A DNA stretch of 50,948 bases from Pelagibacteraceae bacterium AG-359-E06 (GTDB lineage: Bacteria > Pseudomonadota > Alphaproteobacteria > Pelagibacterales > Pelagibacteraceae). The position numbers and the translations under genes were made by a program. The stretch spans positions 1 through 50,948 of the forward strand of contig QCET01000005.1 in the NCBI GenBank assembly GCA_003280495.1, read 5' to 3'. The notes under the pieces are model-generated. The model had not been told where the DNA came from. It saw only the letters and a program-made list of their open reading frames with translations, and did not search any database. Of the stretch, positions 18,206-26,412 are shown one piece after another (positions within the stretch are counted from its first letter, which is position 1; every line of letters begins with the position of its first letter).

Positions 18206-20248
18206 ATGAATAATAAATTATTTGATTCTATTATTAAAGCAAAAGGAGTAGGTCAAATAATCTCAAAAAAACTTAATGAAAAAAACATATACACTAAAAT
18301 TGATTTGCTTTTGCGATTGCCAATTGGCACGATAGATAGAAGATTTTGCCCAACCTTAGATCAATTAGAAATAGGAAAAATTAGCACAATATTTGTTAGG
18401 CCAATTAAATATAATTTTCCAAGAATTAGAAATTTACCTTTTAGAGTCACTTGTGAAGATAACTTTGGAAAGATTGATATAGTTTTTTTTAATGTTAGAG
18501 AAAATTATATCAGGCAACAACTACCTTTGAATACTGAAATTATAATAAGCGGAAAAATAACAATTTATAAAAATAAATTTCAAATGACTAATCCAGATTA
18601 TATCCAAACAATAGATAAAGAAATGAGTATTAAAAAAATAATGTCTAAATATTTAAATATAAGCGGCATATCTCCAAAAACTATTCAGAAGATTTATTTT
18701 GAAGAAAGTAAAGATATTAGTGAAATTGAAGAATGGCACGACAAAAATTTTATCAATGAAAGGGGTTGGTCATCTTGGTCATCCTCAATTAAAAAATTGC
18801 ATAATCCTGAAACTAATGACGATATTAACAAAAATTCTAATTACTATGAAAGACTTGCGTTCGATGAAATTTTATCAAACTTGTTATTATTTAAAAAAAT
18901 CAGAAAAAGAATAATTAGAAAAACAAAAATTAACAAAGAGATCTCCAAAGAATATTTAAATACTATTCAACAGAAGTTACCTTTTAAGTTAACTAAAGAC
19001 CAAATAAAAGTAATAAACGAGATTAGTATTGATCTAGGCTCGTCAAAAAAAATGATGAGATTATTACAGGGAGATGTCGGCTGTGGAAAAACTATAGTAG
19101 CTTTTATAACTGCAGCTTGTGTTATAAAAAATGATTATCAAGTTGCAATTATGGTACCAACAGAAATATTAGCAATGCAACATTACAAACTATTTAAAAA
19201 TTTATTTAAAGATGAAAATATTAATGTTGAGCTAATATCTAGTTCTATTAAAAAAGAAAAGCAAAAAACTATTTTAAATGAATTGCTCAGTGGGAAAATT
19301 GATCTAATTATAGGAACACACTCATTATTTCAAAATAGAATTAAATTTAAAAAACTTGGATACATTATAATTGATGAACAACACAAATTTGGTGTAAAGC
19401 AAAGAATAGAATTGGCATCTAAGGGTGATACCAATACTGATGTATTATTGATGACAGCAACACCGATACCAAGAACATTAATTATAACAAATTATGGTGA
19501 TTTAGACTTGTCCACTATAAAAGAAAAGCCATTTAACAATAATATAACTACTTTCTTAAAACCTAATAGTAAAATTGATGATGTTTTGAATTTTATTGAA
19601 AAAAGAATTAATAGTTCAGATCAGGTATATTGGGTTTGTCCTATTATTGATGAAAGTGAAAAATTAAATGTTAAGGCAGTTAATGAAAGATTAAAATTTT
19701 TAAAAAACAAAACGTCATATAAAATGGAATGTATTCATGGAAATCTAAAGGAACAAGAACGTGACAAAATAATGATTAATTTTTTAGAAAAAAAATTAGA
19801 TTTAATTGTCTGTACAACTATAGTCGAAGTTGGTTTAGACAATCCAAACGTAAACACTATAGTAATTGAAAATTCTGAAAGGTTTGGACTTTCTCAATTG
19901 CATCAACTAAGAGGAAGGGTTGGTAGAAGCGGTAATGAGGCTTGTTGTTTATTGGTATATCATAAGAACTTATCGGAATTATCAAAAAAAAGACTTAAAA
20001 TCATTAAAGATAATTTGAACGGATTTTTAATAGCTGAAGAAGATTTAAAATTGCGAGGTTATGGTGATATTTTAGGTTTTAAACAAAGTGGTGAGAAAGA
20101 TTTTTTAATAGCCGATCCTATATATCACTCTCACCTTTTTGATTTAGCAAAAGAATATGTTGATAAAATCGATGATACTAAAAAATTTGAAATACTATTA
20201 AAGATTTTTAACAAACAAAAAATATATAATATTATTGACGCTGGTTAA
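18206..20248 (+). CDS. recG: ATP-dependent DNA helicase RecG
   Basis: A 680-residue RecG, the branch-migration helicase that regresses stalled forks. The N-terminal wedge/OB region spans roughly residues 50-150. Helicase motifs follow: Walker A LLQGDVGCGKT, IIDEQHKFGVKQR (DEQH box), LLMTATPIPRTL, IVCTTIVEVGLDNPN, and QLHQLRGRVGRSG. The C-terminal segment GDILGFKQSGEKDF resembles the TRG region. The end overlaps the convergent sbmA gene by four bases. Confidence 0.96.
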   Translation: MNNKLFDSIIKAKGVGQIISKKLNEKNIYTKIDLLLRLPIGTIDRRFCPTLDQLEIGKISTIFVRPIKYNFPRIRNLPFRVTCEDNFGKIDIVFFNVRENYIRQQLPLNTEIIISGKITIYKNKFQMTNPDYIQTIDKEMSIKKIMSKYLNISGISPKTIQKIYFEESKDISEIEEWHDKNFINERGWSSWSSSIKKLHNPETNDDINKNSNYYERLAFDEILSNLLLFKKIRKRIIRKTKINKEISKEYLNTIQQKLPFKLTKDQIKVINEISIDLGSSKKMMRLLQGDVGCGKTIVAFITAACVIKNDYQVAIMVPTEILAMQHYKLFKNLFKDENINVELISSSIKKEKQKTILNELLSGKIDLIIGTHSLFQNRIKFKKLGYIIIDEQHKFGVKQRIELASKGDTNTDVLLMTATPIPRTLIITNYGDLDLSTIKEKPFNNNITTFLKPNSKIDDVLNFIEKRINSSDQVYWVCPIIDESEKLNVKAVNERLKFLKNKTSYKMECIHGNLKEQERDKIMINFLEKKLDLIVCTTIVEVGLDNPNVNTIVIENSERFGLSQLHQLRGRVGRSGNEACCLLVYHKNLSELSKKRLKIIKDNLNGFLIAEEDLKLRGYGDILGFKQSGEKDFLIADPIYHSHLFDLAKEYVDKIDDTKKFEILLKIFNKQKIYNIIDAG

Positions 20249-21243
20249 GCTTTAATAAAATCTTTTTCGTTTTTGTTTAATTCAAGTCTTCTTTCAAACT
20301 CTCTTAATCTTCTATGTACAGATATTAATTCAACTATAATTGGCCAACTTCTTACTAAATATTGTAAAGAGGTTTCTACTCTAGAAAATGCCCTAATTAT
20401 TTGTTGGACAAAACCTAATGTTACAACGCCAGAGACAATTGTAGGAGCTAAAGCAATATAGGGAACTATTACCATTCCTTGAAGATAACTCCATTTTACA
20501 GCATTAAAATATAAATAATGAAAATATTGTTTATAATGAATCTTTCTTACTCCTCCATAAAGATCTAAAACTGTTTTTGGTTTAGCTCTTTCAGATGAAT
20601 CCTCTCCTAAGACTAGCTCTTTTCTATAAGCCGCCTCCTCTTTCTGTATATCATATTCAATACCGGGTAATTTGATACCAACACTTGCCAATAAAATTGT
20701 ACCACCTAACGCAGCAATAATAGCAACCCACACCATTGCATGATCAACTTGTCCTATCCAAGGTAACTCAGTAATTTTTTTTGATAATCCCCATAATATG
20801 GGTGTGAATGCAATAAGTGTCATAATGCTTCTTAATAACTCTGCGCCCAAGCCTTCCATGATCCTTGCGAATTTTAATGTATCTTCCTGGACCCTTTGCG
20901 AAGCTCCCTCTATTGAGGATGCGTATGTCCATTTATCATGATAAAATTCAGCCATAGCTGTCCGCCATCGAAAAGTCCAATGACTTGTAAAATAGTCTGC
21001 AAAAACAATTACTAGAATATATATCGCAGCTAATTTTAGGAATGTATAAAGATAAGAAAGAAATTCACCTAATGTTACAGAATTTGGGGATGTAAGTGCT
21101 TTTTGTAATGCGTCGTAGAATTCCCCAAACCATTTATTAATTTGGACATCAATCTGAACTAATGACCATGTAGCAATTAAAATTAATAAGGTTCCCCCAA
21201 TGCTCCAAGTAAACCATTTTTTTTGTGTAAAAAATTTAAACAT
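20245..21243 (-). CDS. sbmA: SbmA/BacA-like membrane transporter
   Basis: A 332-residue inner-membrane protein resembling the SbmA/BacA peptide-uptake family. It has several hydrophobic segments (WSIGGTLLILIATWSLVQID, YILVIVFADYFTSHWTFRWR and others), FRWRTAMAEFYHDKW, the RVQEDTLKFA segment between membrane helices, and FSRVETSLQYLVRSWPIIVE near the end. It is shorter than E. coli SbmA (about 400). Family members import peptides and other hydrophilic compounds by proton drive. It overlaps the NDUFS4-like gene by one base, so the two are likely co-expressed. Confidence 0.82.
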   Translation of the reverse strand: MFKFFTQKKWFTWSIGGTLLILIATWSLVQIDVQINKWFGEFYDALQKALTSPNSVTLGEFLSYLYTFLKLAAIYILVIVFADYFTSHWTFRWRTAMAEFYHDKWTYASSIEGASQRVQEDTLKFARIMEGLGAELLRSIMTLIAFTPILWGLSKKITELPWIGQVDHAMVWVAIIAALGGTILLASVGIKLPGIEYDIQKEEAAYRKELVLGEDSSERAKPKTVLDLYGGVRKIHYKQYFHYLYFNAVKWSYLQGMVIVPYIALAPTIVSGVVTLGFVQQIIRAFSRVETSLQYLVRSWPIIVELISVHRRLREFERRLELNKNEKDFIKA

Positions 21244-21521
21244 TATTTAAAATTATCAGCATAAGATTTTATAACAATTCTTCTCCTTTTTGGTTCAATC
21301 AATCTAAATTCTATTTTATTCCTATTAGCGTAATTAATAGCTTCATTTTTACTCTTAAAAAAAATTTTTACTTGTTTTTTTGTATTTTCAGTAGAATTCC
21401 AATTCATAAGATAATCTTTAGAATTCGAAATCCCAGGATATTCAAGGACCCATCTGTTATTATTTTTGTTCCCAGATTGCATAGCTGTTTTGGTTGGTAT
21501 ATAAATTCTTGCTATCTTCAT
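21243..21521 (-). CDS. NDUFS4-like NADH dehydrogenase accessory subunit
   Basis: A 92-residue protein matching the alphaproteobacterial homologue of complex I accessory subunit NDUFS4 (ETC_C1 family): MKIARIYIPTKTAMQSG at the start, RWVLEYPG, MNWNSTENTKKQVKIFF, then a K/R-rich end (EPKRRRIVIKSYADNF). It probably stabilises the NADH-binding arm of respiratory complex I on the cytoplasmic side. The chosen ATG at 21521 follows the previous stop by one base; an earlier in-frame start would overlap that gene. No nuo genes are nearby. Confidence 0.85.
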   Translation of the reverse strand: MKIARIYIPTKTAMQSGNKNNNRWVLEYPGISNSKDYLMNWNSTENTKKQVKIFFKSKNEAINYANRNKIEFRLIEPKRRRIVIKSYADNFK

Positions 21522-21522
21522 A

Positions 21523-22269
21523 TTATTTAACAAAAAGTTTGTTATATTTTTTTATAAAATTAATTCTATTTTTTCTACGCATGCCAGCTAAGTGTATAAT
21601 AATTGGATCGAAATAAAAATTCGACAACTCGGTATCATCCGGTTTTAAATAATTTTTTTTTGGCATACTATTCCAGGTTCCTGGTAAAAATTCAAATTTG
21701 CTCAAAATGCTTTTAGATGGCTTATTATCAGATAATTTATTAATTTCAGCTTTAAATCCTATCACGTCTAAAAATGCCGCATTATCTGGCCAATAATGAT
21801 CTAGGTATTTTGTTTTATTCCAAACTTTTTGAAAAAAATCTAACGACCACTTAGTATTTTTTACTAAAATAACACCAACGTTAGGACCCCAAGTTAAATA
21901 ATTAGTATTTTTATAATTCGTCTTATGAACAGACTTGACTAGATGGTTCACTATATGAATATGTTTTTTTTTATCTATATGTTTTAAAATATTTTCATAT
22001 TTACAAAAGAAAGCATCAGCATCAATCCAAAAAATATATTCGTATTTTTTTGATTTTAAATTGTCAATAATTGCTTTGATTTTTAACCAATAAAAGTGTC
22101 TTTCAAATTTAATATTTTTTATAATTTCATAATCAAATTTGAAATAATTAGCATATTTAATAATAGTTTTTTCAGAGTGCTTTCCAACATTCCTATATCT
22201 AAAATTGTAGCCAGAAATAATTTTTAATTTTGATTTACTTAATTTATCTGATTTTAAAAAATTAAACAT
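21523..22269 (-). CDS. GT34-like glycosyltransferase (GMA12/MNN10 family)
   Basis: A 248-residue protein with ERHFYWLKIKAIIDNL followed by YEYIFWIDADAFFCK, where DADA is the metal-binding motif of the galactosyl/mannosyltransferase GMA12/MNN10 group. LTWGPNVGVILVKNTKWSLDFF, YWPDNAAFLDV and the terminal IIHLAGMRRKNRI also fit, since these enzymes end with a conserved H-x-x-G. No signal or membrane anchor is visible, so it is probably cytoplasmic and adds a hexose to a glycan or lipid. It heads the short operon with the NDUFS4-like gene and sbmA. Confidence 0.72.
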   Translation of the reverse strand: MFNFLKSDKLSKSKLKIISGYNFRYRNVGKHSEKTIIKYANYFKFDYEIIKNIKFERHFYWLKIKAIIDNLKSKKYEYIFWIDADAFFCKYENILKHIDKKKHIHIVNHLVKSVHKTNYKNTNYLTWGPNVGVILVKNTKWSLDFFQKVWNKTKYLDHYWPDNAAFLDVIGFKAEINKLSDNKPSKSILSKFEFLPGTWNSMPKKNYLKPDDTELSNFYFDPIIIHLAGMRRKNRINFIKKYNKLFVK

Positions 22270-22318
22270 CGATACATTTAATACGTTTTTATACCATTTA
22301 CAATTAGATCATTAATAT

Positions 22319-23455
22319 TTAAGCAACTATTTTCTTAAGTATAAATGGAATATTTCTTTTAAAATTAAAGTAACCTTTATTACAAAATTGATAAGATACT
22401 AAATCTATCGTTCTATATATAAATTTAATTTGAATGTTATTTTTAATAAGATAATCCAAATTCTCTCCAACATTAGGATACAATGAAATTGACATTGATA
22501 TATCAATTTTTTTTAATTCTGAAATATCAATTATTTGAACAGGCTTGATATTCTCAATTCTTGACAACTGATCCTCAATTAACTTTGTTTTAAAATCCAT
22601 AACTTTTTTGTCATAATCTAATTTTCTATGATTTACGTTTTTTACAATGAATATATTTTTAAAATCTAAAAATAAATCAAAATTCTCAGCTGATAAATTA
22701 TTTTCAAATATTACAAAATTTTCATATTGCTTAACATCAATGTTTTGAAAATCTAAAAAAGCCTCTTTATAAATCTGATTTTCATTCATTGGTAATGGGT
22801 TTTCCACTAATTTAATATTACTGTACTTATTATTAGTAAATTTTTGTATATTCCATGACTGAGCAACATAATGCTTTCCTTTTGTTTGTAGACCTGCAAC
22901 CCATCTCCAGGATAACGTATTGGATGCATAATCACCATCGTATAGATATTTCATAAATATTTCAGCTCCAAGTTCCCAAGGTAATTTTAAAGTGAATATC
23001 CATATACTAGCAAACCACATTCTTGTATGATTATGAAGATATCCATATTTCTTTAATTCATGTATCCAGTCATTAAAGCAAGGAATGTCGGTATTACCAT
23101 TAATTGCGTTAGTATAGTTTTGGTCACAATTTAACTCTTTTTTTAATTTATTTAAATTTTTTAAATAATCACTCCATACAGCTGATCTTTTTTCTAACCA
23201 ACCCTTCCAGTATATTCTCCATAAAATTTCTTGAATAAATTTTTCTATTACTTCATACTTAAATTTTGCCAATGAGTGTTTTATAATTTCTTTCTCAGTC
23301 AAAATTCCATGAGTAATAAATTTGGATAAATTCGAGGTATTTTTTCGATTATTTGGACCATAATCGTAATTTCTTTTACTTGAGTATTCTTTTAAATCAG
23401 AGTTAATAAACTCTGTTAAAGAATGTAAAGCATATTGACGTATGTTTTTATTCAT
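22319..23455 (-). CDS. photolyase/cryptochrome FAD-binding-domain protein without antenna domain
   Basis: The first two thirds of this 378-residue protein match the helical FAD-binding domain of DNA photolyases: FIQEILWRIYWKGWLEKRS, LHNHTRMWFASIWIFTLKLP, and YDGDYASNTLSWRWVAGLQT. The usual N-terminal alpha/beta antenna domain is absent, and an unassigned region of about 130 residues follows at the C-terminus. It could be a repair enzyme, a light sensor or a degenerate paralogue. The frame stays open into the tRNA-Pro copy upstream, but those codons translate tRNA sequence; the ATG at 23455, six bases from the attachment copy, is the believable start. Confidence 0.8.
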   Translation of the reverse strand: MNKNIRQYALHSLTEFINSDLKEYSSKRNYDYGPNNRKNTSNLSKFITHGILTEKEIIKHSLAKFKYEVIEKFIQEILWRIYWKGWLEKRSAVWSDYLKNLNKLKKELNCDQNYTNAINGNTDIPCFNDWIHELKKYGYLHNHTRMWFASIWIFTLKLPWELGAEIFMKYLYDGDYASNTLSWRWVAGLQTKGKHYVAQSWNIQKFTNNKYSNIKLVENPLPMNENQIYKEAFLDFQNIDVKQYENFVIFENNLSAENFDLFLDFKNIFIVKNVNHRKLDYDKKVMDFKTKLIEDQLSRIENIKPVQIIDISELKKIDISMSISLYPNVGENLDYLIKNNIQIKFIYRTIDLVSYQFCNKGYFNFKRNIPFILKKIVA

Positions 23456-23460
23456 AAAAT

Positions 23461-23509
23461 TGGTCGGGGCAGCAAGATTTGAACTTGCGACCCTCTGGTC
23501 CCAAACCAG
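23461..23509 (-). repeat. attachment copy A: displaced 3' part of tRNA-Pro
   Basis: These 49 bases are identical to the 3' part of the intact tRNA-Pro at 46337-46385, from the encoded CCA through the T arm and the anticodon loop. After 23509 the sequence changes from tRNA to element DNA. It lacks the 5' half, so it cannot make a tRNA. It is the outermost left junction of the array, six bases from the photolyase-like start codon. Confidence 0.93.
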
Positions 23510-23626
23510 GTAAACCAATATTCTCAATGGCCTATTTGGTTTGGAAACATTAGCATATATTAGACTCCGTGTGAATCCACAAAATAATTGTCACGACATT
23601 GCACTTACAAAATAAATAACCTTCAA
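23510..23626. repeat. left element end (copy 1)
   Basis: The sequence after attachment copy A matches that after copy B (25848 onward) for about 110 bases, with long identical blocks such as AGCATATATTAGACTCC and CCACAAAATAATTGTCACGA, separated by short divergent patches. It ends with TTGCACTTACAAA, a version of the motif repeated at the right end. No gene is visible. It looks like the integrase-binding arm of an attachment site. Confidence 0.8.
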
Positions 23627-23656
23627 AAACTTAATGATTTCATATCTTGAATCTGA

Positions 23657-24595
23657 TTATAGTTTAGAACCATAATCAATAGAATTTTTCTCAAATAGAA
23701 ATGTCTCAATTTTTATTGGAATTTTTGGATCAACAATATTTCTCAGATAATTTAAATTTATTAATTTCCTTTTTATCAGACTTTTATTATTTATTTTATA
23801 TTTATAATTACAAAAATTAGGATTTTTTAAAACATTATTTATGTAATCATATGAATAATCACTGTTAACGAAAGGTTGGTTTACAGAATGTTTATAAAAA
23901 TCTTCATCTCTATAAAAATTAAGATCTTGTATATCAATTTCTTTCAGCTTATTTAAATTTTTAATAAAATTTTTCAAAAAATCCAATTTTATATTCAGTA
24001 AATCAACTGGGACTATTAGTTTATTACGTTTATCTGAGTAGTGGTTAAAAGACATTGCTACACAATTCAATCTATTAAACCTTAAATAATGACCAAATTT
24101 TTGTGTTGTTTCTAATTTCTCAATTTCATCATTATTTGGATAAGTATAACTTAACTCTAAATTAAAATATTTTATTTTATTCTTTCTAATCTCAAATAGT
24201 TTTTTATTTTTTTTTATTAAAAACAATAAATCATTTGAAGAATCTACACTTTTTCTAAGAAACAAATCACCACACTCAGCTTCTGCATATATTCTATCAC
24301 TTTTTTTGTTTTTTAAATCATGATCAATAAATGGTTTCTTTATATTTTTTGTATAATATCTACCATCGAACATCCAGTCATCATGTTCAAAAGAAATATC
24401 TGATACGTTTGAATATAATTTTTTAAAATCTGATTTTTTTTTTGATAATTTTCCTACTTTAATTATTTCGTCGACTCTGCTTAATAATTCTTTTAAAAAA
24501 ATTGCATCTGGAAAAAACTTAAGATTAAAGATAATTTCTTTTTTAGTTTTTTTTGATAAATAATTAAATCTTTTTTTAAAATCAGTTTTCATCAA
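23657..24595 (-). CDS. hypothetical protein, element 1 cargo
   Basis: A 312-residue soluble protein that I do not recognise. It is lysine-, asparagine- and phenylalanine-rich, with no signal peptide or membrane helix. Noticeable stretches are SFEHDDWMFDGRYYTKN (about 70-87), AEAECGDLFLRKSVDSS (about 104-120) and QKFGHYLRFNRLNCVAMSFN (about 165-185). The frame is intact. It lies between the left element end and the decayed tRNA-Pro fragment, so it is accessory cargo. A second ATG one codon in (MKTDF) is an equally good start. Confidence 0.6.
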   Translation of the reverse strand: MMKTDFKKRFNYLSKKTKKEIIFNLKFFPDAIFLKELLSRVDEIIKVGKLSKKKSDFKKLYSNVSDISFEHDDWMFDGRYYTKNIKKPFIDHDLKNKKSDRIYAEAECGDLFLRKSVDSSNDLLFLIKKNKKLFEIRKNKIKYFNLELSYTYPNNDEIEKLETTQKFGHYLRFNRLNCVAMSFNHYSDKRNKLIVPVDLLNIKLDFLKNFIKNLNKLKEIDIQDLNFYRDEDFYKHSVNQPFVNSDYSYDYINNVLKNPNFCNYKYKINNKSLIKRKLINLNYLRNIVDPKIPIKIETFLFEKNSIDYGSKL

Positions 24596-24626
24596 AATAG
24601 CTTAACACAAATTTTAATACTTTTGA

Positions 24627-24649
24627 TGGTGGGGCAGTAAGATTTGAAG
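24627..24649 (-). repeat. decayed fourth copy of the tRNA-Pro 3' end
   Basis: TGGTGGGGCAGTAAGATTTG plus a few bases aligns to the start of the attachment copies (TGGTCGGGGCAGCAAGATTT) with one deleted base and one C-to-T change. It covers the CCA end, the acceptor strand and the T arm only. Both flanks are coding-poor and lack recognisable element ends. It is most simply an old junction that has decayed. Confidence 0.6.
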
Positions 24650-24663
24650 ATGATTTAATTAGG

Positions 24664-25194
24664 CTAATTTTTAAATTCATGGGATTCCTGAACATATTGT
24701 ATTATATCGAGACAATTATAGATTTCACCAAAATATAAACTTGAAATATAATAAACGATTAAGTCATAAAGCCAAACTACTAAAATTAAATATATTAATC
24801 CAAAAATATTCCATTTTACTGGGCTTGTATCATATTTATCATAATCATCTTCAGATGTTTTCAATTTAGTGCAATATTTATTTAAAAATCTAATGCCTAT
24901 TATATAATATAATGGAAATGCAAAAGCTAAAGTTATCCATGAGTAAAAAGCTTTTAGTCCAAACAATTTTAACCAGCTTACATAACCTCCATAGTGAATA
25001 TCCTTATAAGTATGATCAGTAATTACCCTACAATCATCAAGGGGTTTTGTGTAAAAATGTTCATGCAATAAACCAAACCCGATACTATCTTCGTATCCAA
25101 CCACTAAATCTAAAATCAAAAGTACTAAAAAGGAGCACGCAGTAAATACTAATAATTCTGTATAATCGTAAAGTGTCAATTTCTGTTTCACCAT
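24664..25194 (-). CDS. hypothetical membrane protein, element 1 cargo
   Basis: A 176-residue protein with about three hydrophobic segments: near residues 12-34 (TELLVFTACSFLVLLILDLV), 85-103 (SWITLAFAFPLYYIIGIRFL) and 130-152 (IFGLIYLILVVWLYDLIVYY). The loop between the first two (HYGGYVSWLKLFGLKAFYSW) has no motif I know. It sits just upstream of the decayed tRNA-Pro fragment and eight bases after the 127-residue gene on the same strand, so the two are probably one transcript. Function unknown. Confidence 0.6.
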   Translation of the reverse strand: MVKQKLTLYDYTELLVFTACSFLVLLILDLVVGYEDSIGFGLLHEHFYTKPLDDCRVITDHTYKDIHYGGYVSWLKLFGLKAFYSWITLAFAFPLYYIIGIRFLNKYCTKLKTSEDDYDKYDTSPVKWNIFGLIYLILVVWLYDLIVYYISSLYFGEIYNCLDIIQYVQESHEFKN

Positions 25195-25202
25195 TAAGCG
25201 AG

Positions 25203-25586
25203 CTAGTCTATTACTCTAAATTTATTTTTAAACTTTTTCTTAGCCTCTTCTTTTGTAAAATCATCTAAGGCAAACTTACATTTAGCAAATCTTAGTATAA
25301 GCATCATTTCTTCAAATTTCGTTAGATCCTTCTTTCTTGACGGCAATTTATGCCAATAATCCAATGTATGTAATTTTTTAGTGCCTGTCCTATGATTAAT
25401 CCTGCTGAGTAATGTTTTATCTATTTTTTTGATGATATTAAATTTAACTTTATATGGAGTGTTTTTAAATAATTCTAAAATATTATCTCTGTAATATTGA
25501 AAATTCTTAGACTCAAAAATTGACTGATCTTCGTTCTTTAATTGCTCTTCAGTCATTATAAAATTTTTTAAATCATCATCCCGCAT
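25203..25586 (-). CDS. hypothetical charged protein, element 1 cargo
   Basis: A 127-residue soluble protein rich in lysine, aspartate and phenylalanine, with predicted helices and no known motif. A central KLHTLDYWHKLPSRKKDLTKFEEMMLILRFAK and a basic C-terminus could suit nucleic-acid or protein binding, but this is only composition. It is the first gene inside the right end of element 1 and lies eight bases upstream of the membrane-protein gene, suggesting joint expression. Confidence 0.55.
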   Translation of the reverse strand: MRDDDLKNFIMTEEQLKNEDQSIFESKNFQYYRDNILELFKNTPYKVKFNIIKKIDKTLLSRINHRTGTKKLHTLDYWHKLPSRKKDLTKFEEMMLILRFAKCKFALDDFTKEEAKKKFKNKFRVID

Positions 25587-25672
25587 AAAGAAATTATTTT
25601 AAAATATACATTATGAACCATAGAACTTACAGTTTTAATGTAAAAAATTTGCCCACATAGAACAACATCACG

Positions 25673-25798
25673 GAAACTATATTTCTGCACCTACATTGCA
25701 CCTACAAATAATCTCCAAAAGGTTTAAAAGGTAACTAAAATATAACTTTCTAAATTCTTCCAAAAGTTATAGAGCATGCGGAGAACCGCGTTGAAATA
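25673..25798. repeat. right element end (copy 1)
   Basis: These 126 bases match 46211-46336 almost throughout, differing at scattered positions. They contain TGCACCTACATTGCACCTAC, two direct TGCACCTACA motifs 11 bases apart (one helical turn), and the small hairpin GCGGAGAACCGC just before the tRNA copy. Paired motifs spaced by a helical turn are typical of integrase arm sites; that reading is inference. Confidence 0.8.
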
Positions 25799-25847
25799 TG
25801 GTCGGGGCAGCAAGATTTGAACTTGCGACCCTCTGGTCCCAAACCAG
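25799..25847 (-). repeat. attachment copy B: displaced 3' part of tRNA-Pro
   Basis: Identical over 49 bases to copy A and to the 3' part of tRNA-Pro. It is preceded by a right element end and followed by a left element end, so it is the junction between two tandem elements sharing one attachment family. It cannot encode a tRNA. Confidence 0.93.
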
Positions 25848-25955
25848 GTAAACCAATATTCTCAGTTGCTCATTTGGTACGTAAACTTTAGCATATATTA
25901 GACTCCTTGTGAATCCACAAAATAATTGTCACGACATAGCACCGACAAAATAGAA
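25848..25955. repeat. left element end (copy 2)
   Basis: Matches 23510-23626 directly after the attachment copy, sharing GTAAACCAATATTCTCA, AGCATATATTAGACTCC and CCACAAAATAATTGTCACGA. It ends with TAGCACCGACAAAA, a diverged version of the arm-like motif. No gene lies in 25587-26412; the stretch holds the right end, attachment copy B, this left end, the 20-base repeat and the 215-base repeat described separately. Confidence 0.8.
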
Positions 25956-26041
25956 TCTTTGTGAATAAAAACTAAACATTTGCTTACATTGGCTGCATCA
26001 ATTGCAGTGCAAAAAATAAAATAAAAACTTACGTAAAATAA

Positions 26042-26061
26042 CAATTCTAGAGTCTAAAAAA
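26042..26061. repeat. 20-bp direct repeat, left copy
   Basis: CAATTCTAGAGTCTAAAAAA occurs exactly here and at 30631-30650, flanking the nested unit with the MscS fusion and lyase genes. It could be a duplicated target or a recombination core. Confidence 0.7.
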
Positions 26062-26276
26062 TTTTCATAAAAGATTAATAAACTTTATATAAAATCTTAA
26101 TAATGTTTATTTAAGTAATTGTCATATGAAACTTTCAAACTTTAGATTTGTCCCCTGGGATCAAGATGAGCTTGACACAAGGCTAAGGCCTCTTGAGCCA
26201 GCAGCTTGATTTCATATAATTTAGGCTGACATGTGTTTTACTCCCTGTTAGAAAATATTTTGTCAGCCTAACCAAA
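26062..26276 (-). repeat. 215-bp repeat R1 with hairpin (copy of the lyase leader)
   Basis: Nearly identical to 30408-30622. Read on the minus strand it is the leader of the lyase gene, including its start codon, but here the frame is MKIF followed at once by TAG, so this copy leads to no gene. It contains TTAGGCTGACA (26221) pairing with TGTCAGCCTAA (26261-26271). The last 74 bases are tandemly repeated in degenerate form at 26276-26342. This hairpin lies downstream of the MscS-fusion stop and might end that transcript. Confidence 0.7.
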
Positions 26277-26412
26277 GCTTGATTTCATATAAGCTAGGCT
26301 GACATGTGTTTATCCACTGTTAGCAAATATCTTGTCAACATTTTGTTTTATCAAATAAATATTAATCTTTTAAGACATTAGTTGAATATAAAGTAATAAT
26401 CTCATAATTAAT

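Larger units (their letters stand above)
23461..25798. mobile_element. integrated element 1 at tRNA-Pro (2.3 kb, no recombinase)
   Basis: Bounded on the left by the displaced tRNA-Pro 3' copy at 23461 and on the right by the next copy at 25799. Its left end (23510-23626) and right end (25673-25798) match those of element 2. It carries three short minus-strand genes of unknown function and no integrase. A decayed tRNA-Pro fragment at 24627 suggests that it is itself two shrunken insertions. Confidence 0.75.

Noticed and set aside
23456-23527. N-terminal extension of the photolyase-like gene (RVASSNLAAPT...)
   Set aside because: These codons translate the displaced tRNA-Pro copy; such peptides are a familiar artefact of reading tRNA genes. 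The start at 23455 is used.
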